From Acidimicrobiaceae bacterium (lineage in GTDB: Bacteria; Actinomycetota; Acidimicrobiia; Acidimicrobiales; RAAP-2), in contig PKXH01000042.1 in NCBI GenBank assembly GCA_003133405.1, positions 4,389-36,643 on the forward strand: 32,255 nucleotides of DNA. Direction: 5' to 3'. How positions within the stretch are numbered: the first letter of the stretch is position 1; every line of letters begins with the position of its first letter. Below are positions 22,971 through 31,590 of the stretch, piece by piece. Made by a program: the position numbers and the translations under genes. Below the pieces are notes generated by a model. It was given only the letters and a program-made list of their open reading frames with translations. It had not been told where the DNA came from and did no database searches.

Positions 22971-23843
22971 TTAGCACCATCGAAGATCCTCTTTCGATCC
23001 CCGCAAACCAGACCACCACGCGGTCGCGCTCATGGTGGAAGAGCCCTCGGGACGCACTTCATCGAGCGTGAACGCTCCGTCAACCGTCGCCAGTACCACC
23101 TCACCTTCGACCAACGCCAAGCCCCCCGGCGCCACATCGAACTCTGACTCGTGGGCTGCGACGACGCCCAAGCGCTTGGTCGCGACGAAGAGATAGGCGC
23201 CGCCCAGTCGCACGGTGCGCAACACCATGACCCTCGACATCTCGGGCACGAGGTGCAAGGTCTCCTTCGTGATCTTTTCGGCGTAGGTGACTTCACCTAC
23301 TTGGGCTTGCGGGTGCTCGAGCAACTCGGTCGAAGCCAAGACCTCTAGTAAGGCCGCTGCGCCGAGGGCCGCAAGTTCGGACACGAGTGCGCGAGCGGTC
23401 TTGTCGCCGACACGCACACTTCGTTCTATGTGAATCGGGCCCGAATCGAGCGTGGGCTCGAGCGAAATGACGGTCACTCCGGTCTCCTTATCGCCCGCGA
23501 GAATCGCCCGCTCTACGGGCGCGGCGCCTCGCCAGCGCGGCAACCGCGAGAAGTGCACGTTCAACATCGGCACCTTCGTCAAGAGTGCCTGGGGAATAAT
23601 CACGCCGTACGCCACGACCACGGCTCGATCGACGTCGTAGTCGTAGAGATCCGCGAGGCGATGGCTCACCGGTATGCCCAGCGCCAACGCGGCACGCTTC
23701 ACCGGGCTCGGCGCGAGCTCGGCGCCTCGACCGCGGCGGCGATCGGGTTGCGTGATGACGAGGGTGACGTCGTAGTCGGCGTTCACCAACGCCTCGAGCG
23801 TTGGTACGGCGGCCTCGGGCGTTCCGAGAAACGCTAAACGCAT
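22971..23843 (-). CDS. fmt: methionyl-tRNA formyltransferase
   Basis: Formylates Met-tRNAfMet with 10-formyl-tetrahydrofolate for translation initiation. It has 290 residues, some 20 shorter than common homologues. LAFLGTPEAAVPTL begins the Rossmann-like domain. The catalytic triad is Asn95 and His97 in NVHFSRLPRWRGAAPVERA and Asp133 in PTLDSGPI. The C-terminal tRNA-binding domain (about 200-290) is weaker but complete to the stop. The ATG follows the def TAG with no gap, so formylation and deformylation genes are coupled. Confidence 0.96.
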   Translation of the reverse strand: MRLAFLGTPEAAVPTLEALVNADYDVTLVITQPDRRRGRGAELAPSPVKRAALALGIPVSHRLADLYDYDVDRAVVVAYGVIIPQALLTKVPMLNVHFSRLPRWRGAAPVERAILAGDKETGVTVISLEPTLDSGPIHIERSVRVGDKTARALVSELAALGAAALLEVLASTELLEHPQAQVGEVTYAEKITKETLHLVPEMSRVMVLRTVRLGGAYLFVATKRLGVVAAHESEFDVAPGGLALVEGEVVLATVDGAFTLDEVRPEGSSTMSATAWWSGLRGSKEDLRWC

Positions 23844-24377
23844 CTACTCACCGAGCAACTGGTGAAGCCCGTCGTGATCATTTTTGGAGATCTCCAAACG
23901 GCGCTCTCGTAGCGTTATCTTTGCTTCACGTCGCTGATCATCGTTCAGACGTTCGATGAGCAGGACCCCATTTAAATGATCGACCTCGTGCTGAAAGATG
24001 CGGCCCTCGAACTCCACCGCTTCGATGTCGAGTTCGTTACCGTCTAGGTCGTAACCCCGCAGATGAACGGCGTTGGGTCGCACGATCTCCCAACTCAGTC
24101 CGGGTACCGAGAGGCATCCCTCCTCGTAGGGCCATTCGCCAAAGGTCTCGACGATGACCGGATTGACAACCGCGCGGGGCCCGTCGCCTTTGTCGTAGAC
24201 GAAGAGTCGTTTCTGCACGCCAATCTGGTTGGCCGCGAGTCCGACTCCGGGTGCCTCATTCATGGTCTCGATCATTGAGTGCACGAGGGCCACGATCTTT
24301 CCGTCAACGACGTCGATCTCAGAGGTGACCGCGGTGAGCACCGGGTCGCCATAAGTGCGAATGGGTAGCGTACTCAT
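23844..24377 (-). CDS. def: peptide deformylase
   Basis: Metal-dependent removal of the N-formyl group from new proteins. It has 177 residues with all three motifs: GVGLAANQIG (44-53), EGCLSVPG (Cys88 as metal ligand) and HEVDHLNG (His130, Glu131, His134). It forms an ordinary def-fmt pair with the next gene. The 86-nt gap between priA and def contains no gene I can support. In mycobacteria def is elsewhere and fmt follows priA with other genes between, so the local arrangement is lineage-specific. Confidence 0.97.
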   Translation of the reverse strand: MSTLPIRTYGDPVLTAVTSEIDVVDGKIVALVHSMIETMNEAPGVGLAANQIGVQKRLFVYDKGDGPRAVVNPVIVETFGEWPYEEGCLSVPGLSWEIVRPNAVHLRGYDLDGNELDIEAVEFEGRIFQHEVDHLNGVLLIERLNDDQRREAKITLRERRLEISKNDHDGLHQLLGE

Positions 24378-24463
24378 TCCCCCAGGTTACCGCGGAGAAA
24401 ATGGGCATCCCGGCTCGAGACTCCACGATCGCCCGGTAGCGAGCGACGCGTGCGGAATCATGA

Positions 24464-26173
24464 CTACTCGACGGCCACGCGAAACTTCTCTGGGGGACGA
24501 TCAACACTTCGAAGCGCAATGGTTAGTGTCGTCACGTCGGGCGCACGCACGATAAACCCCGAAGGCGTCGCTTGAACGCTGACCGGCGCGTGGTGAAGTC
24601 CCGTGACGAACGCGCTGGCACCCGGACCAGAGACTTCAGCGCTGGCCGAGTATGGACTGAGGGCCAAGAGCTCGGCCGTGGCGACGTCTTCGGTGATGAT
24701 GTCGTCAAACGCCGCGTTGACCAGAGCTCGCACGACCGCGTCATCGCCGCGGCGTGTCTGGAGAATCACGCGGCCACGGCCCTCGCGGCGCGAGCCCACG
24801 AGTCGTCCAGCCTTACCAACGGCCGTTATCGCAGCCCGCCGGGCTGACGCCCTCGGTGCCAACAGATACTGATCGAAATCCACAAAGATCACCACGCCGC
24901 ATCGGCGCACCCGCTGCCAGGTGGCTTCGGTGCCCACGACAACTCGCGCCATCGTCGCCGCCGGATCGAGCGATGCCGTAATCTCACTCACCGGCAGACC
25001 GAGTTGCGCGCTCACGTCGCGCGCCAAAGTGGTCACACCAACGCGTAAACGCCGTAAATTCGTCGACCCACAGAGTCTGCAGAACCGGGCGCGGCTCTCG
25101 TGACGTTCTGCGCACGCCAACTCTTCGCCGACCTCCTCTTCGGCCTGTGCGCACTGTGCACACCGAGCCAGCTCGCCACACTTCGCGCACGCCAAGAGTC
25201 GCCCTGAGCCCAAGCGTTGCAAGATCACCGCGACAGCGGTCGATTCATCGCCGTCGAGAGCAAGACGAGCGGCGTCGAGCGCGACGCGGGTCAAAACGCC
25301 CTCGTGGGGGTCGCTCGAACGCCGATCGACCACCGAGACGAGTGGCCAACCGCCCACCACATCGACGCCTTTGTCGTACCCACCTCGGTCCAAGAGGGTG
25401 GGCGAGGGAATCATTGACGTGCACCACAGGGGTGCCCCATCACGTCGGCACCGCTCGCGAAGCATCGTCACCGCCTCCCACGTGGGCGCCGCGCTGGAAC
25501 GAAAGGACTCGTCGTCGGCGTCGATAATCACCGCACCCGACACTCGGGGCACCGGCGCCAGCGCGACACCTCGCGCGCCAACCACGACCGGCCAGCCAGC
25601 GCGCATCCGATCCCATTGATCGTCCCCTGAGGCGACCGCACAGCCACGCTGTTCGAGTCGGCCGCGAAGCCGATTGGCCCAGCCTTCGCCGGGCACCAGT
25701 ACCAGCAGCGATCCTTCGTTGTGGCGTGTCGCGTCATAGGCCCCCAAAATCAACGCCAAGGGGTCGGTGGTGGGGGCGAGCTGCACGACGCCCGGGGGCA
25801 CGAGCAGCGCCGAGGCTCGCACCGCGCCGGACAGTGCGGCCGATAACGGCGCCTCGGGCAACGAGGGAATAATTCGTTTGGGTGAGGCACTCAAGAGAAA
25901 GCGTGACCACGAGCTGTACCATCGCTCGCTCGCCCACTGGAGAAGTGTCAGCATCGACTCGGGCGGTCCGAAGCCGAGCCACTTCTTTACCGTCTTAAGG
26001 TCAGAAGAGTCCGCGACCTCTTCGATGACCCACCCCCGCACCGAACGGTGATGAAAGTCGACGCGAACCCGATCGCCCACCGCGACCCGGCTCGTCGCGT
26101 CATTTAGCGCGTAGTCAAAGGGCCGATCGACCGCGGCGACTTCGGTGATGATGCGTACCGCGCGCGCGGCCAC
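24464..26173 (-). CDS. priA: PriA-like primosomal protein without helicase Walker A
   Basis: Actinobacterial PriA (primosomal protein N'), implicated in replication restart. It has 569 residues against more than 700 in E. coli. The N-terminal DNA-binding domain is visible (VDRPFDYALND, VGDRVRVDFHHRSVRGWV). Where the helicase loop should be, it reads LLVLVPGEGWANRLRG (about 156-171), with no GxGKT. The DEEH-like box reads IIDADDESF (217-225). A zinc-binding region has CAKC (329-332), CAQC (338-341), a lone Cys354 and CRLC (365-368), so one usual cysteine is replaced. Mycobacterial PriA is likewise annotated as lacking helicase domains. The GTG at 26173 overlaps the metK stop (TAGTG). Confidence 0.92.
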   Translation of the reverse strand: MAARAVRIITEVAAVDRPFDYALNDATSRVAVGDRVRVDFHHRSVRGWVIEEVADSSDLKTVKKWLGFGPPESMLTLLQWASERWYSSWSRFLLSASPKRIIPSLPEAPLSAALSGAVRASALLVPPGVVQLAPTTDPLALILGAYDATRHNEGSLLVLVPGEGWANRLRGRLEQRGCAVASGDDQWDRMRAGWPVVVGARGVALAPVPRVSGAVIIDADDESFRSSAAPTWEAVTMLRERCRRDGAPLWCTSMIPSPTLLDRGGYDKGVDVVGGWPLVSVVDRRSSDPHEGVLTRVALDAARLALDGDESTAVAVILQRLGSGRLLACAKCGELARCAQCAQAEEEVGEELACAERHESRARFCRLCGSTNLRRLRVGVTTLARDVSAQLGLPVSEITASLDPAATMARVVVGTEATWQRVRRCGVVIFVDFDQYLLAPRASARRAAITAVGKAGRLVGSRREGRGRVILQTRRGDDAVVRALVNAAFDDIITEDVATAELLALSPYSASAEVSGPGASAFVTGLHHAPVSVQATPSGFIVRAPDVTTLTIALRSVDRPPEKFRVAVE

Positions 26174-27369
26174 TAGCTGAGCGAGAGTTCCCGGCGCAGA
26201 TCGTCGAGCCGAGGGGTCAACTCCCAGGTGAAACCTTGGTCACTGCGGCCAAAGTGTCCGTACGCCGCGGTTCGCTGGTAGATCGGTCGCCGCAGGTCGA
26301 GATCTCGGATGATGGCGGCGGGGCGAAGGTCAAACAGCGCGTCGACGGCCTTGGCGATCTTGGCACGATCGACCCGCTCGGTGCCAAAGGTTTCCACCAA
26401 GACCGACACCGGGCGCGCCACGCCAATGGCGTAGGCAATTTGCAACTCGCAGCGCAACGCAGCGCCCGACGCCACGACGTGCTTGGCCACCCAGCGCGCC
26501 GCGTACGCCGCCGAGCGATCCACCTTCGAGGGATCCTTGCCGGAAAAGGCGCCCCCGCCGTGACGGGCCATGCCGCCGTAGGTGTCGACGATGATCTTTC
26601 GTCCGGTAAGTCCCGCGTCGGCGTGAGGACCGCCGAGCACGAACTTGCCCGACGGATTCACGAAGACGCGCATCGAACTCGAATCAAGGTCGGCGGGCAG
26701 CATTGGACGAATCACGTGCTCGATCACGTCGCGCTCGATGGTGGCGTGGTCGTAACCATCTTCGTGCTGGGTGGACACGAGCACCGTGTCCACGGCTACG
26801 GGATGACCGTCTTCGTAGGCGATGGTGACCTGGGTCTTGCCGTCGGGGCGAAAGTAGGGCACCTGACCAGATCGACGCACCTGCGAGAGGCGCATCGACA
26901 ACCGGTGCGCGAGCCAGATGGGCAGGGGCATCAAATCGTCGTTATCGCTACAGGCGTAGCCAAACATCATCCCTTGGTCACCCGCGCCCAACGCGTTAAG
27001 TTCGTCCTCTCCGCCCGCGCCACTTCGCTTTTCGAGGGCCACGTCGACGCCCCCGGCGATGTCGGGGCTCTGCTTGTCGAGCGAGACCAGGACCGCGCAG
27101 TTCTTTCCGTCAAAGCCCTTCGCGCCGTCGTCGTACCCAATGTCCAAGATGGTGCGCCGCGCGGTCGCGGTGATGTCGACGACCGCGGTGGTGGTGATCT
27201 CGCCGGCCACCACGCACAGTCCCGTCGTCAAGAGCGTTTCACAGGCCACGCGCGCCGTGGGATCCTGGGCAAGAATGGCGTCGAGCACGCTGTCGGACAC
27301 CTGGTCCGCGATCTTGTCCGGATGCCCCTCGGTCACCGACTCAGACGTGAAGAGGGTTCGGTCGTTCAT
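26173..27369 (-). CDS. metK: S-adenosylmethionine synthetase
   Basis: Makes SAM from methionine and ATP. It has 398 residues, standard length. [20 protein letters not shown] at the N-terminus supplies the catalytic His16 and Asp18. [12 protein letters not shown] is the adenosine-binding hexapeptide region, and [19 protein letters not shown] is the phosphate-loop signature. The ATG overlaps the coaBC stop (ATGA). No SAM riboswitch precedes it, since it is embedded in an operon. A 565-codon open frame on the opposite strand is a codon-bias shadow. Confidence 0.98.
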   Translation of the reverse strand: MNDRTLFTSESVTEGHPDKIADQVSDSVLDAILAQDPTARVACETLLTTGLCVVAGEITTTAVVDITATARRTILDIGYDDGAKGFDGKNCAVLVSLDKQSPDIAGGVDVALEKRSGAGGEDELNALGAGDQGMMFGYACSDNDDLMPLPIWLAHRLSMRLSQVRRSGQVPYFRPDGKTQVTIAYEDGHPVAVDTVLVSTQHEDGYDHATIERDVIEHVIRPMLPADLDSSSMRVFVNPSGKFVLGGPHADAGLTGRKIIVDTYGGMARHGGGAFSGKDPSKVDRSAAYAARWVAKHVVASGAALRCELQIAYAIGVARPVSVLVETFGTERVDRAKIAKAVDALFDLRPAAIIRDLDLRRPIYQRTAAYGHFGRSDQGFTWELTPRLDDLRRELSLS

Positions 27370-28598
27370 TCGGCTCGGGGAGGTAACAATGCTGCCACCC
27401 TAGCCAAGATCTCCCACGAAACCGCTTCTTTCGATCGAAGGGAGATTCGCTCGGGCTCTATCGAGCGTTCGAGCAAGATGACTTCGTTGGTCGCGTGCTC
27501 AAAGCCCGCCCCCGGCGCGGAGACGTCGTTGACGACGAGCAGATCGACGCCCTTTTCGCGAAGTTTCAAGAGCCCGTTTTCCACTACGTTGGCGGTTTCG
27601 GCCGCAAATCCCACGATGATCTGGCCCTTTGTTCGATGGGCCACGAGATCGCCCAGGACGTCGGGCGATAACTCCAAATGCAGATCGGGCGGCCCGTCAC
27701 GCTTCTTCAACTTCTCCACCACGGCCTTTAGAGTGAAGTCCGCCACGGCGGCGGCCATGATCACGCAGTCGCTCTCGCGAGAGCGTTTCATCATCGCCTC
27801 ATGCAGCTCGTGGGCACTCTCGACCGGTACCACTTCGATGGCCTGGACGGTGTCGAGACTGAGCGCCAAGCGCGCCGTGGACACCAGGGTGACGCGGGCG
27901 CCCATTCGACAGGCCACTTCGGCCAGGGCGTAACCCTGTCGGCCCGAGGAGCGATTTGACAACACGCGCACCGGATCGATGGCTTCGCGCGTCCCCCCGG
28001 CACTCACCAGCACCCGGACGCCCGTCAACGCCCCGCGATAGCCCTTGACGATCTGGTCCACGAGCTCGGCGATGCGCTCTGGTTCGACCAGCCGCCCGGT
28101 GCCCTCGTCGCCCCCGGCCAGGTGGCCCACCTCGGGCTCGAGCACCATCACCCCGCGCCGGCGCAGCGTGGCCAGGTTCTCCTGCACGGAAGGTTGCTCC
28201 CACATCTCGGTGTGCATCGCCGGACACAAGAGCACTGGCGCGCGCGTGGCGAGCAGCGTGGCCGTCAAGAGGTCATCGGCCAGACCCATCGCGTAACGAG
28301 CGATGAGGTGCGCCGTCGCGGGGGCCACGACGACGAGTGACGCGTTCGAACCTAGGTACGTGTGGGGAATCGGCGTCGTGGGGTCGCCGAAGAGACTGGT
28401 GCGCGCGGGCTCACTGGCCAGCGCCGAGAACGTGACGGCACCGACGAATCGCGTGGCGTCGGGGGTGAGGATCGGCGCGACGTGATAGCCCTTGTCGCAG
28501 AGCAGTCGCAAAAGTTCGACAGACTTATAGGCGGCGATCCCACCGGCGACGCCTAGGACAATGCGAGGAGCCGACGAATTAGGCGTCGCGGAGGGCAT
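27366..28598 (-). CDS. coaBC: bifunctional phosphopantothenoylcysteine synthetase/decarboxylase
   Basis: Two consecutive steps of coenzyme A synthesis. The N-terminal flavin-dependent decarboxylase CoaC (about 12-190) has [17 protein letters not shown], a His in [19 protein letters not shown] and PAMHTEMW. The C-terminal CTP-dependent ligase CoaB (about 195-410) has [27 protein letters not shown] and GFAAET. Start choice is uncertain: the ATG at 28598 gives 410 residues and a short leader, while the GTG at 28619 has a better-placed AGGA and would add 7 residues. Either overlaps the end of rpoZ. Confidence 0.95.
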   Translation of the reverse strand: MPSATPNSSAPRIVLGVAGGIAAYKSVELLRLLCDKGYHVAPILTPDATRFVGAVTFSALASEPARTSLFGDPTTPIPHTYLGSNASLVVVAPATAHLIARYAMGLADDLLTATLLATRAPVLLCPAMHTEMWEQPSVQENLATLRRRGVMVLEPEVGHLAGGDEGTGRLVEPERIAELVDQIVKGYRGALTGVRVLVSAGGTREAIDPVRVLSNRSSGRQGYALAEVACRMGARVTLVSTARLALSLDTVQAIEVVPVESAHELHEAMMKRSRESDCVIMAAAVADFTLKAVVEKLKKRDGPPDLHLELSPDVLGDLVAHRTKGQIIVGFAAETANVVENGLLKLREKGVDLLVVNDVSAPGAGFEHATNEVILLERSIEPERISLRSKEAVSWEILARVAALLPPRAE

Positions 28599-28932
28599 CG
28601 GTGAAGGCGTCCAGGTCACTGTTCGCGTCCTGGCGAGCCTGCTCCACGGCCTCGGCCTGGAGCCGCTCGTTCTCTAGCTCATCGCTGGTCGGGCGGTGGA
28701 ACAAGAGTTTGCCCTCGTAGAGCTCCTCCATGGCGAGCGAGAGCGACTTGTTTGACAACGACGTCACCTGGGGGGGAATGAGGGCACCGTGACCCGAGCC
28801 CAGGCCGTTGTAGTACTCATTGATTTCGCGGGCTCGAATCGCCGTCACCGCGACCAGCGTGAATTTGGAGTCGCCCACCTTTTCGAGCAGGTTCTCAATG
28901 GGTGGATCAACGAGGGTGGGGCGTTCGGCCAT
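28579..28932 (-). CDS. rpoZ: RNA polymerase omega subunit
   Basis: Small subunit that chaperones beta-prime and stabilises RNA polymerase. It has 117 residues. PPIENLLEKVGDSKFTLVAV and AIRAREINEYY form the conserved helices. SLSNKSLSLAMEELYEGKL matches the actinobacterial omega pattern. An acidic C-terminal tail extends about 20 residues further than in short homologues. The ATG lies 5 nt after the gmk stop in the conserved mihF-gmk-rpoZ-coaBC-metK order. Confidence 0.95.
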   Translation of the reverse strand: MAERPTLVDPPIENLLEKVGDSKFTLVAVTAIRAREINEYYNGLGSGHGALIPPQVTSLSNKSLSLAMEELYEGKLLFHRPTSDELENERLQAEAVEQARQDANSDLDAFTDALRDA

Positions 28933-28937
28933 GACAG

Positions 28938-29513
28938 TCAGTCCTTTGACGAGGGGTTCCGCCGCAACTGGCGAAGTTCCTCCAGTATAGAGAGAATCTG
29001 CGAACTCGCTCGCTCCACGTCATCGTTCACTATCACGTGAGAGGCCAGTTGTTGACCCTTTTCGAGTTCCGCGGGTGCGCTGGACAGCCGAACGGCGACG
29101 TGTTCATCGTCGTCGCCTCTATGGCGGAGACGCTCTTCGAGACGTTCCATTGACGGCGGCAAGATCAAAAAGACCACGGCGTCGGAGCGACGCTGGCGAA
29201 CTTGCTCGGCGCCTTGAACCTCAATCTCTAAGAGAACGTCGGCGTGCTCGGGCGCGTCGGGCATGGGCGTGCCGTAGAGGTTGCCGTGAAACTCCGCCCA
29301 CTCTAGAAATCGCCCCTCCTCAATGGCTCGTTGGAACGTCGCGCGATCCACGAAGTGATACTCGTCGCCTCGTTCACCCGCACGTTGTTCACGAGTGGTC
29401 CAACTCCGACTAAGCCAGAGCCGATCGTCGACATCGACGAGACGCCTCGCGAGTGTCCCCTTGCCCACTCCCCCGGGACCAATCAGCACGACCGTCAGTG
29501 GTTCAGCGGACAA
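28938..29513 (-). CDS. gmk: guanylate kinase
   Basis: Phosphorylates GMP to GDP. It has 191 residues. The P-loop GPGGVGKGT is at 12-20, and the GMP-binding SRSWTTREQRAGERGDEYHF covers about 36-55. FLEWAEFHGNLYGTP and VLLEIEVQGAEQVR are further signatures. The start appears to be a TTG at 29513, inside the last codons of mihF (11-nt overlap), with only a weak ribosome site. A downstream GTG just before LIGPGG would cut the first strand and is less likely. Confidence 0.96.
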   Translation of the reverse strand: MSAEPLTVVLIGPGGVGKGTLARRLVDVDDRLWLSRSWTTREQRAGERGDEYHFVDRATFQRAIEEGRFLEWAEFHGNLYGTPMPDAPEHADVLLEIEVQGAEQVRQRRSDAVVFLILPPSMERLEERLRHRGDDDEHVAVRLSSAPAELEKGQQLASHVIVNDDVERASSQILSILEELRQLRRNPSSKD

Positions 29514-29823
29514 GAGCTCGAAACAGTTCGGCGCGCTGCTTAGGCCCGAGCCCGCGAATTCGGCGAGTCTGGGCGATAGACGCGCTCTTCATGATGCGCT
29601 CCGCCTTCACCTCGCCAATGGCGGGCAAGGCGCTGATCAAGTCATACGCGCGCATCTGCGCGACACACTCCTCGCGCGCCGCCAGGGTGAACAGTTCGTC
29701 AAGTGATAACTCGCCGGACTTCACGAGCCGCTTGACTTCCGCGCGACGGCGTCGATTCGCTACCGCCAAACGCGACGCTTCGACGCGCTGTTCCTGCGAC
29801 AGTGTTGGCGGAGTCGGTGTCAC
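29503..29823 (-). CDS. mihF: actinobacterial integration host factor
   Basis: Small nucleoid-associated DNA-binding protein, unrelated in fold to proteobacterial IHF and essential in mycobacteria. It has 106 residues. An N-terminal helical part has SRLAVANRRRRAEVKRLVKS, and the conserved helix-two-turn-helix core includes AREECVAQMRAYDLISALPA and GEVKAERIMK. The C-terminus has RRIRGLGPKQRAELFRAL. The GTG at 29823 starts 32 nt after pyrF. Its location directly before gmk is diagnostic for Actinobacteria and is one of the best taxonomic clues in the window. Confidence 0.95.
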   Translation of the reverse strand: MTPTPPTLSQEQRVEASRLAVANRRRRAEVKRLVKSGELSLDELFTLAAREECVAQMRAYDLISALPAIGEVKAERIMKSASIAQTRRIRGLGPKQRAELFRALVR

Positions 29824-29855
29824 GAGGTCAGACTACTCCGCTGGCGTCACGCTGG

Positions 29856-30689
29856 CTAGAGAGCGGCCCGTAACTCGTCGCGCCAGCGACTCGCTGCGTC
29901 ACGAAGTCCACGCCGCTCAGGGCCCGCGGCCAAGATGGCCCGCGACACGCTGGCGAGCACGGTCCCCTCGGCGCAGCGCCCAAAGAGTCGCGCGACGTCG
30001 TTCGCGTCGGCGCCCTGAGCGCCGACGCCCGGTACCAGATAGGGGCCCGACAACGTCGTGAGATCAAAGTCGGGTGGTTCGCGCGTGGCCCCGATGACGA
30101 CCCCCAGCGAACCAAGTCCTTCGTCACGATGGTTCAGTTCGGCCACTCGACGAAGCACCATGTCTTCCACGCGCTCATTCTCAAACGTTCGGACGCCTTG
30201 AATACCGCGCCCCTCTTCGTTCGACGTCGCCGCCAGGACGAACACCCCTCGACCACTGGCCCCAACGGCCTCAAAGAGGGGCGCCAGGGCGTCCACGCCG
30301 AGGTAGGGACTGGCGGTCACGGCGTCCACGGCGAGCGGCGAGCCGTCACGCAACCACGCCTGGGCGTAGCCTTCGTTCGTCACGTTAAAATCACCGCGCT
30401 TGGCGTCGGCGATCACGAGCAGCTCGGCGTCGTGTGCGTCGCGAATGAGCCGTTCCAACACGGCATAACCGGCCGAGCCGAATCGTTCGAAGAAGGCGAC
30501 TTGCGGCTTGATGACGGCTACCACGCCAGTGACGGCTTCGAGTACCGCGAGCGAGAAGAACTCGAGCCCGTCCACGCTGTCGGGGCGATCCCACGACGTG
30601 AGCAGCACACTGCTCGGGTCCACGCCCACGCAGAGCGGACCTTGCTCGATGAGTCGCACCTGGAGTCGGTTTCCAAAGGTCTCAGCCAT
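29856..30689 (-). CDS. pyrF: orotidine 5'-phosphate decarboxylase (type 2)
   Basis: Last step of UMP synthesis. It has 277 residues, the length of the type 2 (mycobacterial) group rather than the ~230 of E. coli. CVGVDPSSVLL opens the barrel. Lys61 lies in VIKPQVAFFERFGSAG, and the catalytic lysine/aspartate cluster is ADAKRGDFN (94-102). VTASPYLGVDAL and YLVPGVGAQGAD complete the pattern. The ATG at 30689 overlaps the pyrD end by 8 nt, so carB-pyrD-pyrF are translated as a coupled set. Confidence 0.96.
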   Translation of the reverse strand: MAETFGNRLQVRLIEQGPLCVGVDPSSVLLTSWDRPDSVDGLEFFSLAVLEAVTGVVAVIKPQVAFFERFGSAGYAVLERLIRDAHDAELLVIADAKRGDFNVTNEGYAQAWLRDGSPLAVDAVTASPYLGVDALAPLFEAVGASGRGVFVLAATSNEEGRGIQGVRTFENERVEDMVLRRVAELNHRDEGLGSLGVVIGATREPPDFDLTTLSGPYLVPGVGAQGADANDVARLFGRCAEGTVLASVSRAILAAGPERRGLRDAASRWRDELRAAL

Positions 30690-31590
30690 GCGCCACCCCT
30701 ATGAGATCTCTCACTGTGATCACTCGATGGCGAGCCATCCACTGCGTCAACTCTCGTTGCACGATCCAAGGTGCACGGGGATTCGCGAAAGTCGCCGTGC
30801 CCACTTCGAGCGCGTTCGCCCCGGCCATCAGCATCGCCACCGCGTCCGCACCGCTGCGCACCCCGCCCACACCTACCAAGGGCGTGTCGGAAAAGGCCGC
30901 ACGACACTCGAAGACGGCGCGCAAGGCGATCGGCAGTATGCCCGGACCACTAACTCCCCCACCGCCGGCACCGAGCGAAGGACGGCGCGTCTCTATGTCG
31001 ATGCTCAACCCGAGGACGGTGTTAACGAGAACGAGCGCGCTCGCGCCCGCGCCGAGTGCCGCGTCGGCCACCTGGAGCAACTGGGGCGTATTCGGACTCA
31101 GTTTCACCCACAGCGGCACACCAGCCACGCGCGCGGCCGCCACGATCTCGCTCGTGGCGAGGGGCGAGTGCGCGAACATCTCTCGTCCACCCTCTAAGTT
31201 CGGACAGCTGGCGTTGACTTCTAGCGCCACGATGTCGGCGCCCCTCATGGCCTCCGCGGCGCGCGCAAACTCCTCCACCGTTCGTCCCCAAATCGAACCG
31301 ACTACCGTCACGCCGCGACGCACGAGCGCGGGTAGTTCACGCTCACGCCACGCCTCGACGCCGGCACCGGCGAGGCCGACCGAGTTCAACAGATGCTCAC
31401 CCGAGGCGGCGACGCGCGGCGCCGGATTACCCTCCCAGGCGAAGGCCGCCACCGACTTGGTCACCACCGCGCCCAGCTGGTTGAGTTCGCCGTATCCAGC
31501 AAGCTCGTCGCCGTGTCCCGCGGTCCCTGAGGCGGTCATGACCGGGGAGCGCAGCGCCACTGCACCGACCTGCGTCGAAAGATCCGTCAC
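30682..31590 (-). CDS. pyrD: dihydroorotate dehydrogenase, class 1B catalytic subunit
   Basis: Oxidises dihydroorotate to orotate. It has 302 residues from the GTG at 31590, which overlaps the carB stop (GTGA). The active-site base is Cys129 in EVNASCPNLEGG, marking class 1; class 2 enzymes use Ser. VLVNTVLGLSIDIETRRPSL followed by a GGVSGPGILPIALR stretch is typical of class 1B, the NAD-dependent form that needs the flavin/iron-sulfur partner PyrK. No pyrK adjoins it here; carB ends directly at its start. Mycobacteria instead use a class 2 enzyme encoded elsewhere. Confidence 0.94.
   Translation of the reverse strand: MTDLSTQVGAVALRSPVMTASGTAGHGDELAGYGELNQLGAVVTKSVAAFAWEGNPAPRVAASGEHLLNSVGLAGAGVEAWRERELPALVRRGVTVVGSIWGRTVEEFARAAEAMRGADIVALEVNASCPNLEGGREMFAHSPLATSEIVAAARVAGVPLWVKLSPNTPQLLQVADAALGAGASALVLVNTVLGLSIDIETRRPSLGAGGGGVSGPGILPIALRAVFECRAAFSDTPLVGVGGVRSGADAVAMLMAGANALEVGTATFANPRAPWIVQRELTQWMARHRVITVRDLIGVAHG

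Noticed and set aside
26100-27420. SAM riboswitch for metK
   Set aside because: metK starts in a 4-nt overlap with coaBC, so there is no leader; no K-turn or SAM-box pattern was seen.
26236-27933. 565-codon plus-strand open frame opposite metK and coaBC
   Set aside because: Same codon-bias shadow; both genes beneath it have complete catalytic motifs.
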